This document shows, in pieces, positions 1-11,447 of a DNA stretch of 64,000 nucleotides. The notes beneath the pieces are model-generated. The model had not been told where the DNA came from. It made no database searches and was given only the letters and a program-made list of their open reading frames with translations. The position numbers and the translations under genes are program-made. Numbering within the stretch: the stretch's first letter is position 1; the number at the start of each line of letters is the position of its first letter. Source of the stretch: Haematobia irritans (taxonomy: Eukaryota > Arthropoda > Insecta > Diptera > Muscidae). The stretch is from assembly GCF_050003625.1 (NCBI RefSeq), contig NC_134397.1, positions 145,513,526-145,577,525 on the forward strand. The letters run 5' to 3'.

Positions 1-310
1 GAAAATATGGCTGTCGTTTGTGCGGTCTATGGGCTGGTGAACTCATCGGTCCTTATTTCTTTAAAAATAACGAAGGACGACGCGTTACCGTAAATGGAAA
101 TCGATACTGAATATGATCAATGAATTTTTGTTGCCAAAACTTCAAGATATGAATGCAAACGAAATGTGGTCGATTGACGCTTTGGAAAACTATATTCAAC
201 GTGTCATTGCTGAAATACTTGAAAGGATGATCAAAAATTGGACCTCCAGAACGACCTTTGTGCAAAATGGTCGTGGTGACCATATGCCCGAAAGTATATT
301 TAAATGTTAA
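1..310 (+). pseudogene. Transposase remnant, IS630/mariner superfamily, 5' end outside window
   Basis: The translation shows the typical WAGELIGPYFFK and RRVTVNGNRY blocks of insect mariner-like transposases in frame 3. About one base is then missing near 107-112, and the MINEFLLPKLQDM block continues in frame 2. Immediately after NEMW the reading jumps to SIDALENYI...NWTSR, which in this family is the C-terminal part. The central catalytic block, including the usual QQDGA motif, has therefore been deleted. The ORF ends with TAA at 308-310. The copy is dead: frameshift plus large internal deletion. Family assignment is from recognised motifs; the exact subfamily was not determined. Confidence 0.7.
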
Positions 311-580
311 ATGACAAGAAATTATCTACCAAATACATTTTTGGTTTTGTCGTTTCATAATGTGTTTTATTTAAATTTAAAATCTGCAAGCTCTTAGAAA
401 AGCACCAAGATAGTAACACACGCATATAGGCATATAGTGACAACATGTGCCAACAACATGTGTATAGCATTGGTTGTCAGAAAGCATATATTGAAATCAC
501 ACTTGTTCTTCCAAGAGGCTGTGAAAGTCAAATCTGGGTATCAGTATACATAATTTTTGTATGGTTCTTAGAGGGCAACA
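311..580. other. AT-rich intergenic DNA, no feature seen
   Basis: No coding signal, tRNA or clear repeat was recognised here. Confidence 0.5.
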
Positions 581-650
581 TGACGTACCTGAGGTTCCGG
601 GGGTAACAGGGACTGAACCCACGACCCTTTGGCGGGCATGCATGTATGTT
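581..650 (-). mobile_element. SINE head fragment (tRNA-derived, family A)
   Basis: Read on the minus strand, this contains GGGTCGTGGGTTCAGTCCC, a good Pol III B box (GGTTCRANNCC type). It is preceded by CATGCCCGCC, as in the head of the SINE also seen at 55262-55392. Only the tRNA-like part is present. Confidence 0.5.
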
Positions 651-780
651 TCTCTTAAATAAAGTTTCTTTACGTCGGCTCGTGGGTGCCGAAAACTATG
701 CTATATAAAAATACCACTGTTTGTTTGTGGTGCTTGTGCGTTGATGGCTATAATGATAAATGTATTTTGATGACAATAAC

Positions 781-972
781 ATCTACATAGCGCAGTGGAC
801 AGTGTGTTGGCTTACAAACTTTATGGTTCACGGTTTTGGATTCTCTGTCCAGGCGAAAAGTAAAATTTAAACAATTTATAAAATCGAATAATTTCTTCTA
901 CGTTGTTTGTATTACAGAAAAAGGCACTAAAAACTATAAAACCTCGTGTAAGTGAGAAATATGTGGGGGAAG
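781..972 (+). mobile_element. SINE copy (tRNA-derived, family B)
   Basis: An A-box-like TAGCGCAGTGGACAG is followed by a degraded B box (GGTTCACGGTTTTGGATTC). A body follows that is shared with 11811-11972: AATAATTTCTTCTAC, GTTTGTATTACAGAAAAAGG, TCTCGTGNAAGTGAGAAA and ATGTGGGGGA. Two dispersed copies with the same order of A box, B box and tail support a SINE family distinct from the one at 55262 and 18862. Confidence 0.65.
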
Positions 973-2300
973 ACGCATTTGTTTAAAATATCGTTCGGGA
1001 AGAAATTATTGTTTCCTTATGTGTAGCAAATTTTGCTGCATTGATTTGCTCGCCGTCTCTCTCTGACCAGATAGTTTACTTTTAATCGATTTTTTATTAA
1101 TAATTTTGTAAACATTTTTGCAGAGGAGTAGTGTATTTTAAATTCGTTCGTATTGGGCTTACACTTTTCATTAATTGTGCTTCCTTGTCGACAGTTATTC
1201 GATATCACAATTGTGGCTGAATTGGATAAATTATGAAAAATTGAAGAAAAAAAAAAACTATGCAAAACACATTTATTGAGAGGTCTTCATAGATATGCAG
1301 AAATCACAGAAGCATTTCTTTGTCATTTGGCTTTATTCTTTGATTAAGTTCTAAGAAGAACTCTTAAAGTTTTTCTCAGCTGGATATGAAAATGAAATAT
1401 TTACACATACATACATATTTATTTACTGATATAATTATGCATATAATAATAGGTTTCATCCCAGCGGCGGAATCGAGAAGGACCTTACAAATTCAGGCAT
1501 GTTAAATGCCTTAAATTGGAAGGAGTTGTATTTATAAGACATGCATGTGTACTGATTTTACATTCATCGTAGGCATTCTAAAATCAGACCTGTAATTAAG
1601 CATTGCGTTTCATTTACTTTTTCATTTTATACACCCAGACATTCTCTTTGCCTTCTTTATAGAAGTTGTATAGCATGGGTGTTAAAATGATGTAGCAAGA
1701 GAGTTGTCTTATGCTCTCGTTTAAAAGAGAGCTTTAAAATTGTTTACATCCCTATTCATTTATAATTAGAATGCATTTGTAATGCCTTTGGAAGTCAAGT
1801 GGTTTTTCATATTATGACAGAAAATAAAATTTTGCGGACGCCAATTCACGCCATTCGTTCGTTCAGTTTTGATTTTGTGAAGTACAGACGCGTTCCTTGT
1901 TTTGTGTTTTTAAATTTGTGAAATTGTGAAAAGTTAAACTTTGCATTGCTATTTAATTATAATTACAATGCATTTTCAATGCCTTTCTAAGTCAATCGCT
2001 CGTTTTATAAAATCCCACTTACAAATATAAGTAGACAAGCATCTAACATAATTGGATTGCCTTCAATTTCCCAAAAAGGGCCATTATTTTTCTATAATTT
2101 CTTGAATTTAAATTCTTCCAGATCTCAACAACAAATGTGGCGAAAGAAGTCCTGACTTAAAAATTTGTATATTTTTTTTTTCTTTAATTTTATATTAATT
2201 ATCTATTTATTTATCTATCTTTGAAATCGAAACTTCTTATTGTAAAAATAAATCTGAATTAAAACAAGAACTATGTCTAGTAATGATAAAGTCATTCTTT
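973..2300. other. AT-rich non-coding DNA with one imperfect direct repeat
   Basis: There is no coding potential. About 50 bp around 1757-1806 (TTATAATTAGAATGCATTTG, then AATGCCTTTGGAAGTCAA) recur imperfectly at 1955-2004. This suggests an old internal duplication or two ends of a decayed element. Nothing else was recognised. Confidence 0.4.
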
Positions 2301-2640
2301 TGAGAACGTATAGGGAAGAACGCCCTGTACTACAGAACACCTTCTTGACGTAGCGCTGCAGCATGCCTGTAATAAGAAGGAGCGAAGGTGTGGTTTTATT
2401 TTCAGTAATTATGTAGGAATTCTTATATACACCCCTGTAGAACTCCTTCTGTTTAGAGGGCTGGTGAACGCCCTTTTATGTAAGCTACAAAGAAGGCCTT
2501 GCCCTCCAATCTCACCCTATGTTAAATGGAAAGGAAGTTGTAATGTCCTAAGCAGGCCTCTGTAATGCCTAGACAGGCCTGGAAAAAGGCCTTCCAAGCA
2601 CATGAACTACGCCGCAGGGATATTACAATTGGAATTTTTC
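2301..2640. other. Less AT-rich block of unknown nature
   Basis: The stretch is visibly richer in G and C than its neighbours and has repeated AGGCCT/GGCCTT motifs (AAGAAGGCCTTGCCC, AGCAGGCCTCTG, ACAGGCCTGG, AAGGCCTTCC). No open frame of useful length and no known repeat was recognised. Confidence 0.3.
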
Positions 2641-2805
2641 TTTGAAGTTTGAGCTTTCTGAATAGCTATGCTTTATTTTATTGCAGGTAATGTACTTTCT
2701 TACCTAAAAGAACAAGTTCACCAAATATTCATATTTTCCAAAGATCGTCGTTGTACAAAAAAACATTTTTTGAGCTAGTCTTTATTAAATTGAAAAAATA
2801 TTTTA

Positions 2806-3161
2806 GTTTTTTTTAAGACTTCGATTAATTTTAGAAAATTTTAACTAAACTGTATTAGAAACGTAGATGTGACGCAGTTTCACAAAATAAGTAAATAATT
2901 TTCGACAAATTCAAGAAAATTTATTCGACAAATTTATTATTTTGCACTTATTAAAAAAATTTTCGTAGTTTAAAGGAAATAAATGGTGTTGAAAATTGCA
3001 AGAATGGTCAAGATGGACGCATTATTGGTAAAATTTACAATTTTTAAGAAATTCTGAACTATTTTGTGGGAGACACGAATTTTTAGTTATTTTAATTAAC
3101 TAAACTGAAATAGTATTAAATCGGCTTTAGTGAAATATAGGGTTCACTGTTTTTTGGAGTG
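2806..3161 (-). mobile_element. R2 inverted-repeat element, truncated copy
   Basis: Its right end reads AATATAGGGTTCACTGTTTTTTGGAGTG, the inverted form of the R2 left terminus seen intact at 44412. The body carries the diagnostic ACTGTATTAGAAACGTAGATG and AAGTAAATAATTTTCGACAAATTC segments. The other terminus is missing. Confidence 0.6.
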
Positions 3162-3171
3162 TATTTTAGTT

Positions 3172-3546
3172 CACGCGAATATTATTCCTTAAATAAGTCT
3201 CTTTGGATCTAATAATTTCTTGCATTAGTTAAATTAAGGGGAATAAATTATACACAAATAAAGTATAAAGATTAACTAAATTCGCGTCTTACACATTATA
3301 GTATAGAATTTCTTGGAATTTGTAAATTTTACCAATAATGCGCACATTTTGAACCTCGTATGTCACTAAAGACATTCTTGCAATTTTGAACTCCATTTTT
3401 TCCTTCAAACTACAAAATTTTCTTTCGATTTCTCGAATTTGTCGAAAAATATTTAATAATTTTTGTGAAATCGTCGTGACATCTGCGTTTGTTATAGAAG
3501 TTAGGCCATAAATTTTCTTCCTGGTGGGTTCACTCTTTATTGAGTG
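3172..3546 (+). mobile_element. R2 element, second copy, head-to-head with the previous one
   Basis: The body shows the R2 markers TACACAAATAAAGTATA, TTGAACCTCGTATGTCACTAAAGACATTC and CCTTCAAACTACAAAATTTTC, and ends with the terminus GGTGGGTTCACTCTTTATTGAGTG. Its left end abuts the left end of the copy at 2806-3161, so the two lie head to head. Confidence 0.6.
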
Positions 3547-3782
3547 TAGTAAGGGTCTGCTGTACCGAACGCATTTATGCCTTCCCACCTAAAAAATGTA
3601 GAAGTTCTTACTTTTTAGTCATTACCTTTAATGCATATCCAAAAATGCTCTTCTAGAGATAGACTTAATGTTCACTTCAAAAAAAATTATTTTTCAGTTT
3701 TAGCAAAAAAAATAATTTTTTATGTAATTTTTAATTTTTTTCTTATGTTTTCAAATGAAATCAGAAATACCAAATAGCATCA
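3547..3782. other. AT-rich spacer between R2 and R3
   Basis: No coding or repeat feature was recognised. Confidence 0.4.
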
Positions 3783-4631
3783 TACACACAAAAACAAATT
3801 TTCAGATTCAATCACGAAATTAATTGATTCAATTAATTTTTTAATTGAAATGTCTTCAATCACAGAAATGATAGTATCAATTAAAAAATTAATAGAAAGT
3901 AAATTAAAAAATTAATTTTTACTATTAATTTTTCTGTTTGATTTTTGTTTCAATTAAAAAATTTGTTCAATCAATTAAAATTTTAATTGTCTCGTGCGAA
4001 AGTTGAACTAAATGTATTCCAAATTTTGAGATTAATTAAATTAATGAAAATTTTGTGATATTTTTGAATTTTTAACTACACAGGAATAAATATCACCAAA
4101 ATATTTCCAATTAAAAAAATGATTGAAGTTGAAAATTTTTTTCAATTAATAAATTAATTGATACAATTAAAATTTTAAACAAAATAGAAACGTTAAGTTA
4201 ATGTTAGGTCAATGATTGAACATTTTTAAATTTTTAATTTAAAAATATAAGTAACTTTTTAATCACACTCGGAAGACTAAAAAAGTTTGGAAAATTTGTT
4301 AATTTTTAATTAAAAATTTATTTCAAACAATCAACTTTTTAATCAAACTAAAAACACTAAGTCGACTTACTGAAAGTTATGGAAAATAGTTACGTTTTCA
4401 TTTAAAAAATTAATATAGTTTTGCAAACAACATCAATTATATTTTTAATTGAATCAATTAAAAAATTAATTGAAATTTTCTAATGAAATCAATTAATTTT
4501 TTAATCAAGTATTTTTTATACCTAATTAAAACTGTGGTAGATACTGTCATTTTCGTGATTGAAGACATTACAATTAAAATTAATTTCGGTCAATTAATTT
4601 CGTGATAGAATCAGAAAAAAATTGTGTGTAT
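3783..4631. mobile_element. R3 element with ~90-bp terminal inverted repeats
   Basis: The left end (TACACACAAAAAC, then AGATTCAATCACGAAATTAATTG, then ATGTCTTCAATCAC) is matched in inverted form by the right end (GTGATTGAAGACATT, ATTTCGTGATAGAATCAGA, TTGTGTGTA). The interior is made of AATTAATT/TTTTTAATTGA blocks. There is no coding capacity, so this is a MITE-like non-autonomous element. Partial copies occur at 28266, 34503, 43037, 47580 and 62523. Confidence 0.7.
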
Positions 4632-4632
4632 C

Positions 4633-4958
4633 TTTTATGAAATGAATCCTTCTTGAAAATTAACTAAAATAAGGAAAAAATGTTAGGCGTCGGATCATTA
4701 CCATTTTAATCACTCTGTACGTAATTCTTACTATTTTTGAGAAGTTTACGAAAAACTTCTTCTGCTTTAGTTAGAATTGAACTAATTTGTATGTCATTGA
4801 AATTTTTGAGGCATTCTTGGAATAAAGAAAAAATCGTTGGGCTGGGGAAAATTTCTTACAAAATTTTAAAAATAAACTAAAACAAAATAAAATTTTTGCA
4901 ATAAATATTAGTTCATTTTAGCATCAGTTTTACAACTGACTTTTTTTCTGTGTATGCA
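4633..4958. mobile_element. R2b (TAGTTCA-type) element copy
   Basis: It shares segments with 32898-33148 (GAATAAAGAAAAA...GTTGGGCTGGGGAAAATTT against GGATAAAGAAAATGTCATTAAGTTGGGGAAATTT) and has the same TTTTCTGTGTA right terminus. It is non-coding. Confidence 0.45.
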
Positions 4959-6200
4959 TTGTTTCTGATCAGTTTTCGCACCAAGTTTGGGTTGTTTCTT
5001 GTTTCAATTAAAATTATTTTTTTAATAGTTTAATGGGAGAAACAACCCTTTCGATTTAAGTTAACAATGCATTTTTAAATAACTATGCATTTTATATGAA
5101 CCATATACATTGTATTTAAACGTTTGCCAATCTTCCGTCCACCGCAGACATTAAAGTTTTGCCTTTCTAAAATAAAGACAGTTATCCAATATGTGGTCTT
5201 CAAGTATATAAACATATTTATGTATGTAAATGCTATATATTCATACCACCATTTTTTTTTCTTTAGTTAACATGAACTCTTCGAATGAGTCCACAAATGG
5301 AAATCATTTTCTTTTTGTTTTTTTTTTTTTGTTTCATTCATTTCAAATAACGTAACGGACGCCAATAGAAATGTTGTCGAAAAGGGAAAAACTGAAAACA
5401 AATGAATCCTCACAAATGCTCTAACGGCAAACGAATAAGTATTTCATTGATTTTTGAAACCTAAGAAAATATTTTGGAAAAATATGTACAACACTTATTG
5501 TACAATGGGTCCAGGGGTAAAACAAGTCTATGAGGGGTACAGAAAAATTTGGTCTTTACTACAGAATGAAAGGGTCGATACGATTGCCGTATAGCATATA
5601 TAAGAAAAGAAGGGCATTTGCTAAAAATATTATTGCAGATAATTGCCGTTTAATGTTGAAGGAAAATGTTAAATGTTGTTGTTTTTAATTCCATCTTAAA
5701 ATATAAAAAAAGAAAAATTAGCAAAACTGCACTCAAAAGAGAATTTACATGGACCTAAATGCAAATATTTTAAGGCCAAGGACATGTTTGTTTCTAATAA
5801 ATTATTTTAATGCAGCTACTATCTGTTTGAAGTTGTTTCACTCGACCAATTGTAACTAAAACATTTTCTTTAAAAGTAAATAAAGTATATTAGAGACTAT
5901 CTTTGCAACGATTGTCTTAAATTCTAGCATAAAGAAAATACTTTATAACAAAGGGGAATTACGTTTGTCCAAAAATTTCGAGGAAATTATTTTTTTTTTT
6001 GGTGTATAATCATAAGATTTTGTGTTCTAGCGTATGACGGACAGTATTTGTTAGAACACAAAGCGGTATCCTGAACCATTATTTCTTCTAGGCAAATTTT
6101 ATTGCCTACACCCTCAAAAAATCGTTTCTGTTACATATACTCCCAAACACATCAAGCAGATTGGTCCAAACAAACAACATATACGGCCATTTTCATGTAG
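4959..6200. other. AT-rich intergenic DNA
   Basis: A small inverted repeat (GGGTTGTTTCT near 4989 and AGAAACAACCC near 5038) forms a possible hairpin. Several homopolymer T tracts are present. No gene was recognised. Confidence 0.4.
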
Positions 6201-6289
6201 CTCCGTTAGGCTTTAACTGCCAGTTAACAGAAAGTAAATTCCAAATATCTTACCTTTAACTGAAAAATTTTTAGCAGTTAAGTGCCTAA

Positions 6290-6802
6290 CTGCCATATGG
6301 AATTGGGGTAAAACTCTGGCTTCTGGGACCGTATTAGTCCATATCGGGCGAAAGATATATATGGGAGCTATATCTAAATCTGAACCGATTTCAATAAAAT
6401 TTGGCACACTTGACTATAGTACTAATTGCTCTTCTTGTGCAAAATTTTACGTAAATTAGGGTAAAACTCTGGCTTCTGGGGCCATATAAGTCCATATAGG
6501 GCGAAATATATATATGGGAGCTATATCTAAATCTGAACCGATTTCTTTCAAAATCAATAGGGATCTATTCTGAGCCAGAACACATACTTGTGCCAAATTT
6601 GAAGCCGATTGGACTAAAACTGCGATCTAGACTTTGATTACAAAAATGTGTTCACGGACAGACGGACATCGCTATATCGACTCAAGAGCCCACCCTGAGC
6701 GTTTTTGCAAAAGACACCATGTGTCTATCTCGTCTTCTTCTGGGTGTTGCAAACATATGCACTAACTTATAATACCCTGTTCCACAGTGTGGAGCAGGGT
6801 AT
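6290..6802 (+). mobile_element. R5 element, 3' part
   Basis: Modules of about 150 bp each carry GGGAGCTATATCTAAATCTG and AACCGATTTC. They are followed by ACGGACAGACGGACATCG, a TCGACTCA motif, and a terminal hairpin ATACCCTGTTCCACAGTGTGG...AGGGTAT. This is the standard 3' end of R5. The start is not preserved. Confidence 0.65.
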
Positions 6803-7030
6803 ACAAATATGGGAAACATTTAAATCTGAAGCAATTTTATGGAAACTTCGATATATATGTATTAGAAGTTTAGGAAAATTAGAGTCATTTTTACAACTTT
6901 TCGACTAAGCAGTGGTGATTTTACAAGGAAAATGTTGGTATTTTGACCATTTTTGTAGAAATCAGAAACACATATATATGGGAGCTATATCTAAATCTGA
7001 ACCGATTTCAACCAAATTTGGCACGCATAG
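6803..7030 (+). mobile_element. R5 element fragment (leading part)
   Basis: This follows directly on the previous R5 hairpin. Segments such as AATCTGAAGCAATTTTATGG, TTACAACTTTTCGACTAAGCAG and GGGAGCTATATCTAAATC match the inverted R5 leader at 30590-30830. The copy breaks off before the palindrome at 7056. Confidence 0.5.
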
Positions 7031-7055
7031 CCATTAGCGTAACTAGACAATTTTC

Positions 7056-7079
7056 CTAGGGGGGCTATAGCCCCCCTAG
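7056..7079. repeat. 24-bp perfect GC-rich palindrome
   Basis: CTAGGGGGGCTA is followed exactly by its own reverse complement, giving a perfect 24-bp palindrome with six G and six C in AT-rich surroundings. Confidence 0.8.
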
Positions 7080-7194
7080 CTAAAACTTTATAGACTGAAC
7101 TTATAGGGTCATCTAATGTTTTATTTCATAAAATTGAATAAAAAATAGACATCAAAATAACTCGAGAATCAATTTATAATAAAGCAACTAAAAG

Positions 7195-7627
7195 TACCCT
7201 ACGGGAAATTGGTGCAAATTGCCACTGACGGACCTATCACAGAACTGGTACCTGCGCTCCAGTTAGTTGCAATTTTCACATTTAGTGAAATAAAATTATC
7301 AGAATAACCTTTTGTTCGACATATTTCAAAAATTTCTTTTCATTTCGGGTTCGATTAGGAGCCCAAATTGAAAGAGATTTCTAAGAGTTTGTCCGAGACT
7401 GGTTCCTGAGGACCTGTTTATGGGTTGATCCTGCTAAATTGTCCCAGGACGTGTCCTTTAGGGTGAGTCCAAGACGCGTCCTAAAATGTAAGTTTACTCC
7501 GTCAATGACAAACCCATGTTAAGGTGGACGGTCCCTCCATACGTTTTGATCAGAATTGGGACTGGTCCATACACACCAGGGACTAGTCCTGTACCAATTC
7601 TGTGGTTGATCCATTTCCCGTAGGGTA
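7195..7627. mobile_element. R10 element with CCCTACGGG terminal inverted repeats
   Basis: TACCCTACGGGAAAT at 7195-7209 is exactly inverted at 7613-7627. A second subterminal block (CACAGAACTGGTAC on the left, GTACCAATTCTGTG on the right) is also inverted, so the terminal repeats are interrupted. The interior has many GGTCC/GGACC/AGTCC motifs. There is no ORF. It looks like a 433-bp non-autonomous DNA transposon; the superfamily was not determined. Confidence 0.6.
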
Positions 7628-7655
7628 GTTCCACACTTTTCCCAGCAAAAAATTG

Positions 7656-7802
<147 letters not shown>

Positions 7803-8170
7803 GAAAAAAGTGTTGTTCCACCAAGACAAGTCATTGAGAACGATGGCAAAAATTCATGAATTGGGCTTCGAATTGCTTCCCCACCCACCGTATTCTCCAG
7901 ATCTGGCCCCCAGCGACTTTTTCTTGTTCTCAGACCTCAAAATAATGCTCGCTGGGAAAAAATTGGCTGCAATGAAGAGGTGATTGCCGAAACTGAGGCC
8001 CATTTTGAGGCAAACCCGACGGAGTACTACCAAAATGGTATCAAAAAATTCGAAGGTCATTATAATCGTTGTATCGCTCTTGAAGGGAACTATGTTGAAT
8101 AATAAAAACGAATTTTGACAAAAAAAATGTTTTTTTCTTTGTTAGACCGGGGACTTATCAGCCAACCTGT
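7803..8170 (+). pseudogene. Himar1-like mariner, 3' remnant
   Basis: The stretch is nearly identical to the last third of the mariner at 21674-22891. It contains the second and third catalytic regions (TTGTTCCACCAAGAC and the [11 protein letters not shown] block) and ends with CNRCIALEGNYVE-type codons and TAA at 8100-8102. The 3' terminal repeat (GGGGACTTATCAGCCAACC) ends at 8170, followed by TA. A 15-bp deletion follows the catalytic HQD codons, and one base is missing from the poly-A run near 7960, which breaks the frame. The 5' two thirds are gone, replaced by the (TA)n/(GA)n tract. Confidence 0.85.
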
Positions 8171-8811
8171 TATCACTGCTAGAGTTTATAAAACTAATTC
8201 CAAAACATACCCACAATTTCATAGCACATTAAAAATGGTCCACAGCTATTACCAGATACAAAACGGCAGGTTCAATGAAAAGTTAAAAACGTTTCATTTT
8301 TAAACCAATTTGAAGCCTACAAAAATATGCCTTCCCTTGATAGTAAATAATTTGTTAAAATAAAAATGACATTTGAAAATTCATCAATCGGCATTCGGCT
8401 GAGAATACCAAATATCAATTAGAAGTACTAAATGACAGTTACGAATTTATTTAAGGTAGGTCATTTCTATCGAATTCAAATAATTTTTTTCAAAAGAGAT
8501 GCAATTAAATGCTACAACCATTTGTTTGCAATTACAAACGAAAATCTATTTAAATTATAATCAAATGATATTAAAGACAGACAAACGCTTGTGATTGAAG
8601 GAAATAGATCAGCACAACTGATATTTAATTCTGAGTGTACAATTCGCAAAAAACACATTCAGAAAATTTTTGAAACATATTTTGACACAAAACATTTCAT
8701 TGGGCTTGAAAAAAATTCTTAAATTAAAAAAAAAATAAACTAAAAGAATATATTATTTTCATTAAACATGTGTTAAGTTTAGCGCAAGTTTAACAAGGAA
8801 TTTTTCTGTTC
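8171..8811. other. AT-rich DNA, no feature seen
   Basis: Neither strand gave a recognisable protein or repeat. Confidence 0.4.
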
Positions 8812-9025
8812 TGTAGAAGACATTCTTGCTATTTTGGACTACAACTTTTTCCTTCAAACTTCAAAATTTTCTTTAACAAAAGTGAACAAAAATTAATTAC
8901 ATGCAATACATTTTTTTGAATTTGTCGAAAAATAATACAGTTTAATTAAAATTTTCTTAAAAAAATCTAAATTTTGTAAAATTAATCAAAATTTTTCTTC
9001 CAGATGGGTTCACTGTTTTTTCAGT
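8812..9025 (+). mobile_element. R2 element, 3' part
   Basis: R2 markers (GAAGACATTCTTGC, TTTTTCCTTCAAACTTC) lead to the terminus GATGGGTTCACTGTTTTTTCAG. The left half is missing. Confidence 0.5.
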
Positions 9026-10324
9026 ATTCTGATATTTAGTTCTAAGTGTGAAATATTCTCAGTGGTTTTATTTGAACGATGTGGACCATCGCTCTCCCTC
9101 AACCCTTAAGAAAACTGCATATAATGGATGAAGTTAAATAAATAAATTCTATTAAACGATATGTTTATTTTAAAGATTGGTACACAGGATAGCACGTGTT
9201 AATTGAATAAACAAACTGTAGAGGATAATCGAAAAGATATTTCCAATGCGACAGTCGAGATTTGAACATCAAAGCAGGTTAGATAACAGGTATCGTTTTG
9301 TGCATGTATGCCCAATTGGTAAGATATGGTGCACGATTGTGCTACTGATACAGTAACACAGGATAAAGCCAGATAGTTGCTATTGGAAACATTGCAGCAA
9401 TGCGGTACATGTAATGTTTGCCAAAAGTCTTTTGGGAAACGGGGTGGAATTGTTTTTCACTGTATTGCCTATGTACTCTGAGGGATCACTAAGAATGTAC
9501 GAACATGGAAGGAAGCTCCCTCACCACCAAATTGTATTTGCGGTTTACTTTGTCGAAGGACCAAGTGTTATCGAGAATTGGTGGTTTTATTTGTGACCAT
9601 GCAAAAATCATAATAATTACAATTGTGATTGAAAACGGAAGCGTTTTTTGGGCTCCTTGGAAACATCCTTTATGTGTGTCGGTGTATTTTTATTTGTACA
9701 GGTGAATCATGAAATTATTCTGTCTTTTATATATACAAAGGATAAGTATCTGTGGTGCATATGAAATTTGGTGTTTTCAATTAATGTTTTACTCAGTACA
9801 ACTTAAAGGACCATTTCATTGGGAGACAACTAACAACCAGAAGCAAAAAATGTCAATTTTGTTGCTTCACCATTGCTGTCATAATGATTATGTTGTTGCT
9901 GTTGTTATTATTCACGTCTATAATGAAATCTACACCCCTGAGCTGTTGGGTTTTATTTTTTGCAATTGTGAACCGGTCCAAAGACTTTAAAAAATCTCAA
10001 CAACAACATAGATCATACAGCGATGTGTAAAAATATAGCACATTTTATACCTCCTCTATAACATTTTCAACAATGAATGAATCCTTTTAGTATATTTATT
10101 GCAATACCATTGGCTGTAAATTGGGTGGACAAGTGGGTTTTGGAATATATTCAAAAACATTGGAACTTAAAATCGCGAAAAGATTGATTAAACACTGAGC
10201 GTTTTTAAGGCTAAAATATTAACAATAAAAGAGGTGGCAAATTTGTTGAGAAGTAATGTTCCAACACATGTTGGCATTAATATATTCTCAGACAGTCTAC
10301 CTTTGACTGTCATTTAAGGGTTTA
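9026..10324. other. Non-repetitive-looking DNA without a recognised gene
   Basis: Sequence complexity is higher between about 9230 and 9990 than in the flanks, and short open frames up to 93 codons exist. None matches a protein family I recognise and none shows convincing splice sites. Treated as unassigned. Confidence 0.35.
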
Positions 10325-10382
10325 TGTGGTATCACAATAGACTGACTGAATAGTCAGAAGAAAATAAGTGGGCTACAACAAA
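10325..10382 (+). mobile_element. Probable SINE family A tail fragment
   Basis: TATGTGGTATCACAATAGACTGACTGAATAGTC resembles the inverted form of the SINE tail at 18905-18950 (GACTATTCAGTCCATTGTGATACCACATT). The match is short and imperfect. Confidence 0.35.
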
Positions 10383-10395
10383 TCGACTCAGGGGC

Positions 10396-11333
10396 ACGGT
10401 TTCCACAGTTGGTAGAATTTTACCATAAATGGTAGAATGGTAGAATTCTTGATGTTTTGGTAGATTTATTTATATTCCCAAATATAAATAAAATATTCCT
10501 CTCCAACTAAGAGAAACTTCCCAAGTTTTCTATAGAAATAACATTTTGACAACATTTTCTATAGAAATAAAATTTTGACAAAATTTTCTATGAAATAAAA
10601 TGTTGATAAAATCTTTCTTTAGAAATAAAATTTTGACAAAATTTTTATAGAAATAAAATTTTTACAAAATTTTCCATAGAAATACAAATTTGACAAAATT
10701 TTCCATAGAAATAAAATTTTGACAAAACTTTCTTTAGAAATAAAATTTTGACAAAATTTTTTATAGAAATAGAATTTTGACAAAATTTTCTATATTCATA
10801 AAATGTTGACAAAATTTCTTATAGAAATAAAATTTTTACAAAATTTTCCATAGAAATAAAATTTTGACAAAATTTTCCACAGAAATAAAATTTTGACAAA
10901 ATTTTCCATAGAAATAAAATTTTGACAAAATTTTCTATATAAATAAAATGTTGACAACATTTTCTATAGAAATAACATTTTGACAACATTTTCTATAGAA
11001 ATAAAATTTTGACAAAATTTTCTATAGAAATAAAATTTTGACAAAATTTTCTATAGAAATAAAATTTTGACAAAATTTCTTATAGAAATAACATTTTGAC
11101 AACATTTTCCATAGAAATAAAAGTTTTACAAAATTTTCCAAAGACATAAAATTTTGACAAAATATTCTTTAGAAATAAAATTTTGACAACATTTTCCATA
11201 GAAATAAAATTTTGACAAAATTTTCTTAGAAATAAAATTTTGAAAAAAATTTTCTGCAGACATACAATTTTGACAAAATTTTCTATAGACATAAAATTTT
11301 GACAAATTTTTTTATAGAAATAAAATTAGAAAT
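10396..11333 (+). repeat. R1 29-bp tandem array with its left flank
   Basis: About 28 head-to-tail copies of a 29-bp unit. Each unit is a TTTTGACAAAA block followed by the 12-bp palindrome TTTCTATAGAAA and TAAAA. Single-base variants include CCATAG, CTTTAG and GACATAA. The first ~100 bp (10396-10500) are unique flank with TGGTAGAATTTTACC, GGTAGAATGGTAGAATTC and TTTTGGTAGA. Similar TTGGTAGA motifs border other R1 arrays. Confidence 0.9.
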
Positions 11334-11447
11334 TTTGATTTTATTCGATCTTTCTTTTTTATTAAATAGAAAATAATTATTCGTTTTTTGTATGTATTAT
11401 TTCCTTTTATTCTTCAATATTTCGCAATTACGTTGACAAAATTTCAT
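11334..11447 (+). repeat. Spacer repeat inside the R1 complex, copy 1
   Basis: A ~110-bp non-29-mer block (TTTATTCGATCTTTC, TTAAATAGAAAATAATTATTCG, TGTATGTATTATTTCC, CGCAATTACGTTGACAAAAT) recurs at 14753-14862 and 15446-15556 at the same place relative to flanking 29-mers. Confidence 0.8.

Noticed and set aside
9230..9300. tRNA-like B box on the minus strand (GTTCAAATCTCGACTG)
   Set aside because: No A box at proper distance, no cloverleaf and no second copy.
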